NCBI GenBank assembly: GCA_022578605.1
Contig: MU394093.1
Location: 186,001-250,000 of the forward strand
Length of the DNA stretch: 64,000 bases
From: Camillea tinctor
Taxonomy: Eukaryota > Ascomycota > Sordariomycetes > Xylariales > Xylariaceae
Direction: 5' to 3'
The notes under the pieces are model-generated. The model was not told the DNA's origin. It ran no database searches and saw only the letters and a program-made list of their open reading frames with translations. The number at the start of each line of letters is the position of its first letter. Position 1 is the first letter of the stretch. The position numbers and the translations under genes are program-made. Positions 46,090-56,937 of this stretch are shown here, one piece after another.

Positions 46090-46185
46090 CTTCGCGTATA
46101 TTCCCTTCCAGCTAATGATTAACTCAGTCTCGCGACTGAGAGGGTTATTATAACATCTAATCGCGACAGTGGCGGACTCTTAATC

Positions 46186-48010
46186 ATGTTGCCCTCACTC
46201 GTTCCCCTACTTTCGCTCACCCCTGTTGCCGTATTGGCGGCGTTGGAAGTCGATTTGGATTCTCCAGGTAGGGTATATATCTACTTTTCTCATGCAAAGC
46301 ACATTCCCAATTTCAAAAGAATAAAAAAAACCATTGCCAGGACTATCTCATCTTACACTGTTTTCCAGATTCGATCAGAAATGCAGCAAAGCAGGTAGCC
46401 GAGGACTTGATGGCCTACTATCATGGCAACGAGCCTGGTCATGTACCCGGCATTCTACCCGGTCCGCCTCCGGACGGTGATTATTACTGGTATACACTGC
46501 TATAGATCTACGAAGCATCCTAGAGGGGAAATGTTAATCGCAATACCAGGTGGCAAGGAGGTGCACTTTGGGGTACCATGATAGACTACTGGCGCTGGAC
46601 TGACGACGACACCTGGAACGATCTCGCTTACCAGGCCATGTTATTCCAAGTAGGCCCAGATAAAGACTTCATGGACCCTAACTGGACCGCCTCTCTTGGA
46701 AACGACGACCAATCATTCTGGGGCATGTCAGCTCTCGTCGCAGCAGAGAATAGGTTTCAGGACCCTCCCGAAGACCAGGCTCAGTGGCTAGCTCTAGCCC
46801 AAGCCGTATGGAACGAACAAGCTTCGCCGGACCGAAACGACGATACGTGTGGTGGAGGGCTCAGGTGGCAGATCTTTGCAACCAACAGAGGATATGACTA
46901 CAAGAATAGTACGTCAAAAGCAGCGCACCGGGTCTTGCCTCCTCTTTCCCCCTTTTTTCCTCTTTCCCTCTCTCTCTCTCTACCTACCTCTCAACTCCAC
47001 TTCTACCCCCTAGACACCATATATCTAGGATCTACAGAACCGCATAGTTGCACAATCAATGTCCTGCTAATAAACCCCCACGTATAGCCATTGCCAACGG
47101 CGCATTCTTCAACATGGGGGCCCGCCTGGCTCGGTACACAGGGAATGATACCTGCGCGCAACGGGCCACGTGGACCTGGAACTGGCTCGAGTCCGTGGGC
47201 TATATCGACGCCGACTACAACATCTACGACGGCGGGCACGTGCCAATGAACTGCACAGACACCAACAAGCAGCAGTACTCGTATAACGCAGCCGTTCTGC
47301 TTCTCGGCGCAGCGCACATGTATAATTATGTGAGTAGTTTCTCTGTAGCATCAAAAGGTGGCTTGGATCATGGAATCTTGTCTTCAAAAAAAAAGAAAAA
47401 GAAAATAAAGGGGGAAAAAACATGTACACGGCTAACGTGACACTTTATCATCCAGACCGACGGTAGCCAAGAGTGGGCGGATCGGGTCTCGGGTCTCGTC
47501 GGGGGCATAGAGCGAGTCTTCTTTCCCAACGGGACGGCGTACGAACCCTCGTGCGAGGGTGGCATCTGTACGACGGACATGTTGAGCTTCAAAGGGTACC
47601 TCCACCGATGGCTCGCAGTGACGACGCAGATCGCGCCATTCGTGGCCGATCGTATCATGGGAGTGCTACGCACATCGACGCGTGCCGCCGTCAACCAGTG
47701 CACCGGCGGCGCCAACGGCCGCCAGTGCGGCTTCCACTGGACTTCGGGCGTCTACGACGGCGTCACGGGCGCAGGCCAGCAGATGAATGTGCTCGGCGCC
47801 CTGTCATCACTACTCATCGATGCGTCACACGCACCCGTCACGAACGAGACCGGCGGCACGAGTCAGGGTGATCCCAACGCGGGAATTGGAAAGACGACCA
47901 GGACGGAGATGGCACCTGTTACCGGAGGAGATAGGGCCGGTGCCGGCATCCTGACGACGTTCTTCTTAGGCTCAGCGATTGTGTCGTTGGCTTGGATGAT
48001 TTGGGATTGA
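46186..48010 (+). CDS. GPI-anchored GH76 mannan alpha-1,6-glycosidase/transglycosidase (DFG5/DCW1 family)
   Basis: Five exons (46186-46267, 46369-46489, 46550-46908, 47088-47329, 47456-48010), GT-AG, phases matching; 452 aa. A signal peptide at 1-19 is followed by the GH76 domain: [31 protein letters not shown], the catalytic pair in [44 protein letters not shown] and [16 protein letters not shown]-terminal hydrophobic tail ([17 protein letters not shown]) is the GPI signal. Dfg5/Dcw1 proteins attach GPI-mannoproteins to the wall. The family is essential as a pair in yeast; this is one of several fungal paralogues. Confidence 0.93.
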
Positions 48011-48968
48011 TAAGAAGTAGTGACGGGGGAGGATGAATTTGAAATAAAGAGATTTTGGAAAACGGAGTGGGCTTTCTTGTACAAAAAAAATTATTACTTT
48101 GCATATTCGATCTACGGTCAGGTGGGAGAGCAACTGGCAGGGGGGATAGGCGGGTTTGAATTGGGGATTCTTTTCTCTGTTTTTGGTTGGGTTTGGGTTT
48201 AGGATCGGGACTTCTTATTTTTGATCTTTATACATGCACGGCATCTACGCCATTCTAGCTGGAAACACTACGGTTAGGGAAATGAAAAGGGGGGAGGGGA
48301 GGTCATAAAATAAAGGGGGGTGCCCTCGGGTTATTCATCCCCCTATCAAGCGAGCATACATGTTGCGTCTGATGGAGAGAATAACTCAAGAGGCGATTCT
48401 GACTATTTAAGGGTCCATACGTATGTATATACATGTATATACATGTATCAACTTGAATTATAGAGAACTACCAAATCTAGGGTCGTGTCTAGGTAGTTGG
48501 AATGGAAAATTCGGCCAAGCCTCCGAGTCACCAGAATTTTAGAGTGGGACGGGTGTACGAAAGCTCGTTTACTCACGTACCTCTACCACGATTTACTCTC
48601 ATTTTGAAATGTCGAGTATCGAAATGCGTAGGTACGTCACTAGAGCCAGGTACGTGAGAAGACAACCGTCTATCATGCTTATTACCGTCAATAACTGACT
48701 TGCGCTCGCATATCAGTTCTACACTAAAGCAAAGTTTTATAACAGCTTAGACATGTTCGTTGATAGACATTGTCAGGGGCATATCGACGTAAGGTAACCA
48801 TTACACATTAACTATTAGAGAGTTATCGATTCATAATCTCTCATCCGCTCAGGCCAGTTCCCCTTCTTCAGTCGTTTCTTGTCTTGATGCTTTTTCATTT
48901 TCATTCTATCCCGGGCTTCCTTGTTAACCTCCTATCCCCCACTCATTTCATCTCGTCATAGACCCCTT
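48011..48968. other. Intergenic between convergent genes
   Basis: About 960 nt. There is an ATACATGTATATACATGTAT near-palindrome at about 48430-48450. No gene seen. Confidence 0.6.
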
Positions 48969-49640
48969 CTACAGCATAACCGCGCCAGCAACCATACCGG
49001 CCACCACACCCAGAACACCGTTCACGCCGGCGATCGCGGCAGCACCAGTAGGCACACTGCTCGTGGCCGTGGAAGAGGCAGAAGATACAGCATCCGCCGA
49101 GCTGCCGTTGGTAGACGACGCAGAAGAACCTCCGCTTATCGTGCTTGTGGTGATAGTGCTAGGGGCCGCAGTGATTGTTCCCGCTGCGGCCGAACTCGAA
49201 GCGGTAGCCGAGATGGTCGCCATATTCGAAGCCGTCGAAGCATCCGAAGTCTCCTCGGCAGTCGAATCGGCGGAGCTGGTAGGCGTAGACGCCATCGTCT
49301 GCTTTCCGGGGAACGAGAATGTCACAGCTGTGCTTAACTCGACCGCGGTGGAAGTGGCAGTGGCCGTAGCGGTAGCAGAGCCGAAGCCGGGGAGGAAGCT
49401 GGGCGAGTACTCGGCGGTGCCGGAATACTGGGCGCAACCGGGAACGGTAGTCTTGGGCGGGGCACGACCGCCGCCGCAGTCGAGAAAAGCGCAGATCTCG
49501 CCCGTGTCGGGCACGTACCAAATCAGGCTCGCGCCGCCGTACGCGATCGTCTTGCTCGACACGCAGCCCTCCATGTCAGTCTTAGCGGCAGCATGACCGG
49601 CAAGGAGAGCAGCCGCGGAAAGGAAGGTAATAGACTTCAT
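48969..49640 (-). CDS. GPI-anchored Ser/Thr-rich cell-surface protein
   Basis: A single exon of 223 aa. Signal peptide (1-19), then a short globular cysteine-bearing part (GCVSSKTIAYGGASLIW, ICAFLDCGGGRAPPKTT) of about 60 residues, then a long Ser/Thr/Ala stalk and a hydrophobic end (GVLGVVAGMVAGAVML) that is the GPI signal. The front half resembles a family often named only siderophore biosynthesis-like in databases; I would not assign function. The stalk is likely O-mannosylated. Confidence 0.75.
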   Translation of the reverse strand: MKSITFLSAAALLAGHAAAKTDMEGCVSSKTIAYGGASLIWYVPDTGEICAFLDCGGGRAPPKTTVPGCAQYSGTAEYSPSFLPGFGSATATATATSTAVELSTAVTFSFPGKQTMASTPTSSADSTAEETSDASTASNMATISATASSSAAAGTITAAPSTITTSTISGGSSASSTNGSSADAVSSASSTATSSVPTGAAAIAGVNGVLGVVAGMVAGAVML

Positions 49641-50598
49641 GATTATTATTCTTTTTTTTTAAAGAATATAAAAAAAAAGAGCGGTGGTATATCGACGCTT
49701 AGTTGGAGATAACTAAGTGTATAAAGCAACGATCTGCGGTCTACCGGGATGATATGGTGTCGTGATATTAACTAACGGACTTGGCTCCGAGAAATCGTAT
49801 GATCCGGACGGGGATTCAAGGATGAGTGTGATCCAAAAGAGAGAGTGATGTTGACGCCAGTGAAAGTGATAAACGAACGAATATGGCGAACTAAAAGGTT
49901 CTACGAGGAAAAGGGATCTATTTCAAGCTTTGGGAGGGAATGTCGAGAATATATATTAAACAGGTACTGTGCCTCTTTCATCCTCAATCCACGAAGGATA
50001 ATATTACACACACAAAAAAGGGGGTCAGAAATTAGGCACACTCCCGAACTTTTTTGTCCCCCTACGTTATTAGTGCTGTGCCGTAGACTAGGAGCCGTTT
50101 CGTATGCGGTATAGTGGCTTGATTGGGAGCACGGCCCCCCTTATATAAGGAGATATAGGCTGGTCTAGACAAGTTAGACAAGTCCGTCTTTGAGCGGCTG
50201 AACGCGCTACCGCCGGGGTTCAACTAATCATCGTCGATTTGCCTCGAGGGGGCCGCCTTGTCAAGACAAGCATATCCTGTGCTCTAACTTGTAGAGAATA
50301 AAGAGCCGCATATTTAAACTACATCGGCCGATGGCTTCCGAGACTAAATGCGCATGTAAGGGGGGGTATAGATAAAGTAGTTTGGCATTAAGGAGGTCTA
50401 GCTGTTGATTCATAACGGCGTGTAGACCGTCCCTTGTCCCAAACCAATAATCCCATCTGCCGCTTACCTATATAGTGTAGTTTATCTACAACTAGTAGTC
50501 AGTTGCCAAACTCTTGTATCGTCATACTTAGGTTCATAAATGCCTACCTACCTATCTAGCTAGACATCATCCTCGCATGGTAGATATCCCGTTTCAGC
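49641..50598. promoter_or_regulatory. Divergent upstream region
   Basis: About 960 nt between the GPI protein start and the small ORF at 50599. It contains T/A runs near 49650 and a G-run near 50360. An open frame at 49845-50114 looks like chance. Confidence 0.5.
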
Positions 50599-50814
50599 AT
50601 GTCTAGTTCATCCACTCCTCCTGCATATTACCCTGAGGGGTGGGATCGCGAACGCCTTCTAAACAGCGCGGCTACCGGCGAAATCGCGACCCTAAGCGAA
50701 GAACAAAGAGTCCGGTTCCGCGAGGGGCTGAAAGAGGATCTGGGCCCCCAAGGGTTTAACGAGTTCTTCGACGAAATGTTCAAACGGGAGATAGACACAA
50801 AAGGTACGCCCTGA
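50599..50814 (+). CDS. Small hypothetical acidic protein
   Basis: A 71-aa frame starting at ATG 50599, with good helical composition (LSEEQRVRFREGLKEDLG, GFNEFFDEMFKREID). I do not recognise it. It lies 129 nt upstream of the next gene in the same direction. I looked for an intron joining the two but none keeps the frame, so I keep them apart; it could still be a true small gene or a 5' leader ORF. Confidence 0.45.
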   Translation: MSSSSTPPAYYPEGWDRERLLNSAATGEIATLSEEQRVRFREGLKEDLGPQGFNEFFDEMFKREIDTKGTP

Positions 50815-50943
50815 CAAGAAGAAAATAATGCAAAGGAAATTAAGTACTTGTGTTCTTCATTTTCTTTATTTATAGTATCTCGTTGCTTCATACGTTATGC
50901 CTGTGTATAGATATACATTCCAAATGCGGTATACATACCTAGA

Positions 50944-51896
50944 ATGGATGTACGTACAATATGGCTCACAAAGGAGTGGTCTAACGAACTAGGAGCTACC
51001 CCAACAGCCCCCGTTACCGAACCGCCCTTTATGCAGGTCATGCGTCTACAAGAAGAGCGCCATGGCAGTGACCACAGGTGGGCACAGTGGGGTTTCGTGG
51101 TGTTCACCAGCCCCGATGTACGCGATGCTGCACTTTGGAAGGCGTGCCACCAGCGCTTCGATGCGATCCTGCACGATCAGGTCGAGTCATACCGCGGGTA
51201 CAAGGGACTCGAAGATTGCGTTGCGAGAATGAGATTCGAATGGATTGAGGGTGGCTACGATGTTGATAGTAGCATTGCAGCTGTTTCGGAGTGAGTTTAG
51301 GCACTGTGCCTCCCCTTCCCCCTTTTTTCCTTCTTTCATATACCTACATCATACCCTATGCGCTTTCTTTCATGCCTTGCGTATGAAATTGGGGGCGTTA
51401 TAGATATCTTCGACCCCGATGGATAGCCTACTCACTAATAGACAGGGCGTATGCTGAGATGGATCCGCCGCCTGGTCTCAACCACAGCGTCTGCCTGTAT
51501 ATCACACCGGAATCTCTTCACTCGATTATTGACTCCCCGTCCCCATCAGCAGCCGCCCGCAAATACAGGAAGGATATACCCTTTGTGGTCGCCGTTTCTA
51601 AACGAGTTCCCGCGGAAACGGAGAAGTCATCATCTGCAGGTGGTGGCGGGAAAGAGGAGGAAGAGTATGCCGGCGCCAACTGGCGTGGCTATTTCAATGT
51701 AGCTGTCGAGTCACTGCTCGACTCCTTCTTCTCCACGGTGGCCGATGATTCCCGGACGCCTTTTGAAATCGGTGGCAACATCACCGGAGAGGACATATAC
51801 TGCGATCACACGCGGTGGGGTATTCATAAGGCTGGGGTGGGATACTGGGACAAGAGGGCTGAGCCGGTGAGTACCGAAATATCGGTTGATCAATAA
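50944..51896 (+). CDS. Conserved fungal protein of unknown function
   Basis: Two exons (50944-51290 and 51446-51896; 155-nt intron GTGAGT...GACAG) encode 265 aa. It opens MDVRTIWLTKEWSNELG, and has FMQVMRLQEERHG, WAQWGFVVFTSPDVRDAALW and VARMRFEWIEGG, then CLYITPESLHS and IPFVVAVSKRVP. This pattern, with aromatic WGFV followed by a long acidic stretch, recurs in a fungal family without named function. No signal peptide or membrane segment. It may be an accessory, fast-evolving protein. Confidence 0.7.
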
Positions 51897-53310
51897 AGCC
51901 CTTTTGTGTCACGAAAGGGGAGGGAGCAGAGAATAGCCCCTGATGCTGGGGTTTAGAAATTCATGGTGCAAGTCAGCCATGGATTATAATCACAAGGAAT
52001 GGTACATTATAGTGTGCGTGACAGTGCGTATCTTGTCAGTAGCAGAGAGGCTGTTTAACCTATAGGTATAAGTAAATGGTATCGCGGGTAGTTGCAGTCT
52101 TAATATCCTGTATGATAATATCGTGATCGCCAAAGTTCTTGTCGTTGGTTTCTCATAAGAATTTGTGATGCCTCGGCTATGATATCTGCGGATTGGACAA
52201 TATCTTGAAGCCTTAGAGTTTACAACATATTCTGAATCGCACAACATGAAAGCGAGTGATACCAGCAGCTATGAGGAACCTGTACAAGATCTTTCAATTA
52301 TTTATAGATAGCCCTTGGTCATGCCTCCATAGTTATACTGTGCTATCGTCCGCCTGAACCATTGCGTTGTATTCAGTTTATACAACTTTCGTTCATATGT
52401 TGTACCTCCAAGCTCGAGCACAAAGTTCAATGACAGAATAGGAAATTCCCGCCTATTGAATTAATAACTTTCCTCCTTTTTTGCCTGATATAAACTAGGT
52501 CAGACGGTAATACCCCCCAGATACTAGAAGCACCTACGGTCCGATAATCACTCAATTCTCGGCTTCTTGTGCCCCGGGTCTTGGTAATTCTCAGTTTCGA
52601 AGAGACAATCTTAATAATGTTCTATCCTCTAATATATGACTATTGGACCTTATGGGGAGATCGAGAATGAACATTACATGGATTCTCGAGGGGTAATTTG
52701 TATTCTATTAGACACCTACCCCTACTCCCTTAAAAGAGAAGAACTACAGATATCGATATCCCGAGCTAATAAATTTTGTAAAATTTCCTAAGCAATCATA
52801 TGACATGTGGTATGTGGGAAGCAAACTCCCGTTTTTTCACCTTCGATATTATGCGGCAGACAGGGCTCAAAAGGATGGATCTCGTCCACTGTTTTCTATT
52901 TGTAATAAACAACCCCGCCGGAACAAGTTGCCGGTCGAAAAATCAACCTTATGTGATGTGGTATGCTGCTACTACAGGATGTTCTGTGATTGCGTGTGTG
53001 TTAATTACTACTAGTACATAGACGGATAACCTCCTTATAGTCGCTGACAAATATCGGGTTAAGATTGTCCCTCTGCTACGGTTTGTTATGATGTAATCTA
53101 TACTCATGGATGGCTAACAGGGCTATCCGATCAGGTTGGTCGATCGACTCTAGTATTCTCCAGTGTTTGCTCCACCTCCTATGTCTCGGTATTGTGGCTT
53201 AAACCCAACGTATAAGAACGATACCTCGGCCTCCCAAGGCTCACCGTGCTAGAGAGTCTCTACATAGCCAAGGAATAAATCATATCCAGTCGTTATCTAC
53301 CATTACCAGC
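51897..53310. other. Intergenic, no features
   Basis: About 1.4 kb without coding potential. Open frames near 52800 are AT-rich chance frames. The last part is the promoter of the epimerase. Confidence 0.6.
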
Positions 53311-54360
53311 ATGTCTTCTAAGAAAGTGCTCATTGTTGGACCAGGTTTTATTGGGTGGAGTGTGCTCAACCTTCTCGTCAAGGAAAATTATTCCGTGACT
53401 GGTTACGTGAGGAGAAAGGAGCACGCAGAGCAGATCAAGGCATCAGGGGCATCGGAGATAGTCCTCGGGGACTTAGATGACAAGCCATTGATCACAAAGC
53501 ACTCTTTGGATCAAGATATCATTATCCATACAGCCACGGCTGACCATCTTCCTAGTGTTGAGGCGATCTTGGAGGCCGTCTATCAGCGAGCCGAAAAGGG
53601 CCTGGAAACGATTTACATCCATACTTCAGGTACTTCGGTTCTCGACGATGGCTCTAAAGCGAGCTACAAATCCACCAAAGTGTATCACGACAATGTGAGA
53701 TCAGAAATTGATTCTCTTCCCGACAATGCCCCTCATCGCCTGATCGATCTCACCATTACGAAGGTCCAGAAGCAGCTCGCCGAGAAGGCTAAGATTGCTA
53801 TCATGATCCCACCCACCATTTATGGGCTTAACAATGGCCGCCTCTCTATCCAAATCCCAACACTGACGCGCTACGCCTTGAAACATGGCTTTTCTGGCCA
53901 TATAGGCCAAGGTCTTGCGGTAGAGAGCAACATTCACGTGCGCGACCTCGCAAGGGCGTACGTGGTATTGTTGCACCACTTGGAGTCGACGCCTGCCAAC
54001 AACCCCGACATCCTGGACAACCCTTACTACTTCTCCGAGGCAACGGGCGACAACGAGCCGAGCTGGAAGGAGATTGCTTCTGTGATCGGGACTACCCTCC
54101 ACGAAGCTGGTCTACTCTCGGACCCAACACCACGCACGATTCCCAGAGAGACGTACGATGACTTGTTTGGCGCGACGTTTACGGAACCCGTGATCGGCTT
54201 GAACAGCCGCAGCCGCGCTGTGCGACTGCGAGAGCTGGGATGGAAGCCGGTTGAGAAGAATTGGCGAGACAGCTACACCCAGGACGAGCTCCCTATTATC
54301 TTGAAAGAGGACAGGGATCACAAGGCCTTTGATGGCTACAAGGGCATAGTGGCAAGTTGA
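53311..54360 (+). CDS. NAD(P)-dependent epimerase/reductase (Rossmann, extended SDR-like)
   Basis: A single exon of 349 aa. The dinucleotide motif is KVLIVGPGFIGWSVLNLL (GxGxxG at 10-15). It is followed by YIHTSGTSVLDDG, IAIMIPPTIYGLNNG and HVRDLARAYVVLLHHL. This is the extended short-chain dehydrogenase fold; the YxxxK-like Y/K pair is not clear, so catalytic class is uncertain. The fungal family includes NmrA-like regulators and reductases of unknown substrate. Confidence 0.88.
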   Translation: MSSKKVLIVGPGFIGWSVLNLLVKENYSVTGYVRRKEHAEQIKASGASEIVLGDLDDKPLITKHSLDQDIIIHTATADHLPSVEAILEAVYQRAEKGLETIYIHTSGTSVLDDGSKASYKSTKVYHDNVRSEIDSLPDNAPHRLIDLTITKVQKQLAEKAKIAIMIPPTIYGLNNGRLSIQIPTLTRYALKHGFSGHIGQGLAVESNIHVRDLARAYVVLLHHLESTPANNPDILDNPYYFSEATGDNEPSWKEIASVIGTTLHEAGLLSDPTPRTIPRETYDDLFGATFTEPVIGLNSRSRAVRLRELGWKPVEKNWRDSYTQDELPIILKEDRDHKAFDGYKGIVAS

Positions 54361-54740
54361 GAGTCTTTTGAATGTATTTTACTTTCATTTCCTATTTCTT
54401 TTTCATTTGGTAAAGGGGGCCGAAGTTTTTGTTTTCAATGTGACGGCTCAATAACCCCTTCTCTGTAACCTAGGACATTAGGTGATGGTGAACGCTGCCA
54501 TCGAGAACAGCAACCCCTATTATCAGAAACGACTGTCTAGTTTTGTCGCTAAAATCACACAAGATAGCTTCCAATCGTCGTAACCTAACCTCCCGATGAA
54601 CCCCATTAGTCTTGACCTGAATTCCCCACTCGTCGTGCTGCGTCGTAATAGCTAGGGTATAATGGACGGCATTATTGGCTAGGAGAACAAGACACCGCTA
54701 CATTCTAACGATTTTGCTTGCGCTAGTAAATCGTTCCATC
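54361..54740. other. Intergenic, 380 nt
   Basis: Short gap between convergent genes; no features. Confidence 0.6.
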
Positions 54741-55709
54741 CTATAGCATGAGAACAGCACCCATGACGACGACGAAGGCAGCAGTGGCAAGGTTGCCGGC
54801 TGCCTCGAGTCTTATCGCAGGAGAGCTTCCTTTGCTGCTGTTGTCGGTGGATGAAGCGCTGCCCTGAGTAGTGCCGGCTGTGGGTAATACTTGTTAGCAA
54901 ACCTGGATAACCAGAGGGAGTAGGTAAACAATATCCGAGCGAATGTAGTACATACCTTGCTTCAGCGAGTTGCAAGTGTCCATGAGGGTGGTGTTCGAGG
55001 TCATGGCATCGAGCTTGGCCTGGTCGTCGGCGACCTTGCTCTTGAACTTGTCGGCCTTGGTGGTGTTGCCGTTGAACTTGTCCGTCAGGGCAGTCTCGTT
55101 GTTGGCTAATGCGATGGTCTTCTGCAGACGGCTGATGTCCTTGCAGCTCTCAATGTCGGCCTGGACGGCGCAGAAGCTGCTGAGTGTGGCGTTGCTCTGT
55201 AGGGTGGCTAGCATAGTAGCCATGGAGCTGACTTTAGACTTGAAGTCGTCGATCTTGGTCGTGTTGCCTACGTAACGTTTGTTAGTTTTGTCACTTGGTG
55301 TGCTCTAAGCCTAGAGGGTTCACATGCCGTCAAACTTGTCTTGTAGTTTAGTATCGTTGGCGGCTAAGGCTACGGCCTTTTCCATCTGCTGTATCGATCC
55401 ACAAGCTTCAACCGCATCGTCGTGAGCCGTGATGACAGCACATTCACCCATAAGGGTGCTGTTGGAGGTAAGGGTGCTCAGCATAGCCGTCGAGTTGGCG
55501 GCCTTGGCCTTGATCTCGGCAATCTTAGTCTGGTCGCCATCCGTCTTGCTCTCTAGCTCTGTCTGGTTGTTTGCCAGGTCGATAAGCTTGGTCATCTTGG
55601 CGATCGATCGACATTGGCTCTTAACCGAAGTGCCGGTACTGTTCCGGTCGCCCTTGGCCAAGACGGCCGTGGCTAGGATGAAGGAGCTGATAAGGCCGGT
55701 AATCTGCAT
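54741..55709 (-). CDS. Secreted GPI-anchored protein of three tandem repeats
   Basis: Three exons (55709-55328, 55267-54956, 54877-54741) encode 276 aa. Intron 1 is GC-AG (donor GCATGT), intron 2 GTATGT...CACAG. Signal peptide 1-19 is followed by three repeats of about 66-70 residues beginning C33, C103 and C169. Each repeat has a second Cys exactly 57 residues further (C90, C160, C226) and shares patterns such as IALANNETALTDKFNGNTTK and the N-glycosylation-type motifs NxT/S. A Ser/Thr linker and a hydrophobic tail (AFVVVMGAVLML) close it, typical of a GPI signal. No family is known to me. The repeats suggest a surface adhesin or structural wall protein. Confidence 0.75.
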
Positions 55710-56937
55710 GGTGGCTGGTGGTTATGACGATGACTGGGGGAGATCGAGGTAAGCTGGAAGTGTTTATCTTAGGTATTTAAATACACGAGAGGCGAAAGAA
55801 AAATAAGGAGAAAAGAGGTCGATCCAGCGACTAAGAAACTAAGAATGTACAGAAGTGAATTTGATGGTTTCTACTGAGGACTCGCCTTGTCGATGGTATT
55901 TCCAAAAGAGATTTCTTCATGAGATGAGGATGGTGTGATCTCTTTATATCAACCTTCGCCATCTTGTGCACCTATAACGAACCTCCGCCAGCGACTAGGC
56001 CATCTTAGATTCTAGTGCCCGTGAGCACATGCTACTCATACGCAAGCTCGAAACCCCTGATCGGTTTCATGGCCGCGTGCGACAGGCGCGACTTGTGCTT
56101 GCACGGCGCTATTTTCGAGCATCTCGTCGCTTTCTTGATTCTCTAGTATATTGTGGTGACATTGGGTTGAATGACCATCCCCCAGATCCAACCATGTCGT
56201 TTCGTCTTGGCATTTTGCAACATTGCTGACGAAGATCCATGTCGGTTTGATGGCATCGTGGCCAATAAGACTTTTTGCTCATGCGTTTCGGACTGGGGCC
56301 TCATCGCAGACCGTTGCATTTACCCCTGAACCGGGCAAATGATGTGGGGGGAGAAACTACCCGCCCCACTGGTATAGTCGCTCTCGCAAGTCTCAGACCT
56401 ATTTCAAGATCGCAAACCCACAAGGCTAGAAACCTATATCAAACACTTTGTCTGGGATAGAGGTCGAGAACGCTTCTAGTAAGTGAAGACAAGCAATAGA
56501 TCGCCTTGATTTTCGCTATGGAATGTGCACATCAAGCCGATCTGTTGATGTGGACAAGGTGGAAAATCCCTCCCATGCCCCCAGCGCTGGGAAAGTCTAA
56601 ACAAAGATAGAACGTATATGATGCACTCATATATGTGACTAACACATACGGGTTACTCGAATCGACTGTTATTTACGTCTCTCTCCTATACTGGTTTGAG
56701 GATTATTTATCTGTCATACAGACTTCGATTACGGATCGCTGAGACTTCTATTCAGGTACATATGTAGCATAACCTGGTAAAAGCTAAGCGAGACAACAAG
56801 GTGTACGATGATGAGGAACACTTTGAGGACGAGGAATTCAATAAAGATATGCCAACATTTTCATGAAACTAATACGTAAAGCTGTATTTAACCTCCTTTC
56901 CCCTCCTGAGATCCGTATGGCTCTCCTAGTCTGGCAA
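55710..56937. other. Intergenic with coding-like fragments
   Basis: About 1.2 kb. An acidic fragment VYDDEEHFEDEEFNKDM ends in a stop near 56866 and reads like the end of a protein, but nothing upstream supports it. Other open frames are weak. Confidence 0.4.

Larger units (their letters stand above)
43924..46185. other. Long intergenic region with microsatellites
   Basis: About 2.26 kb. No gene seen. It contains (TA)n at about 44230-44249, an ACCTAGGTTA palindrome near 44290, a CACACTC/CTCTCTCG tract at about 45778-45830 and a 21-base T-run (46069-46089) 97 nt before the GH76 start. Confidence 0.6.

Noticed and set aside
52800..53021. Two overlapping frames of about 70 codons
   Set aside because: Lie in AT-rich intergenic sequence, no recognisable motif or neighbour support.
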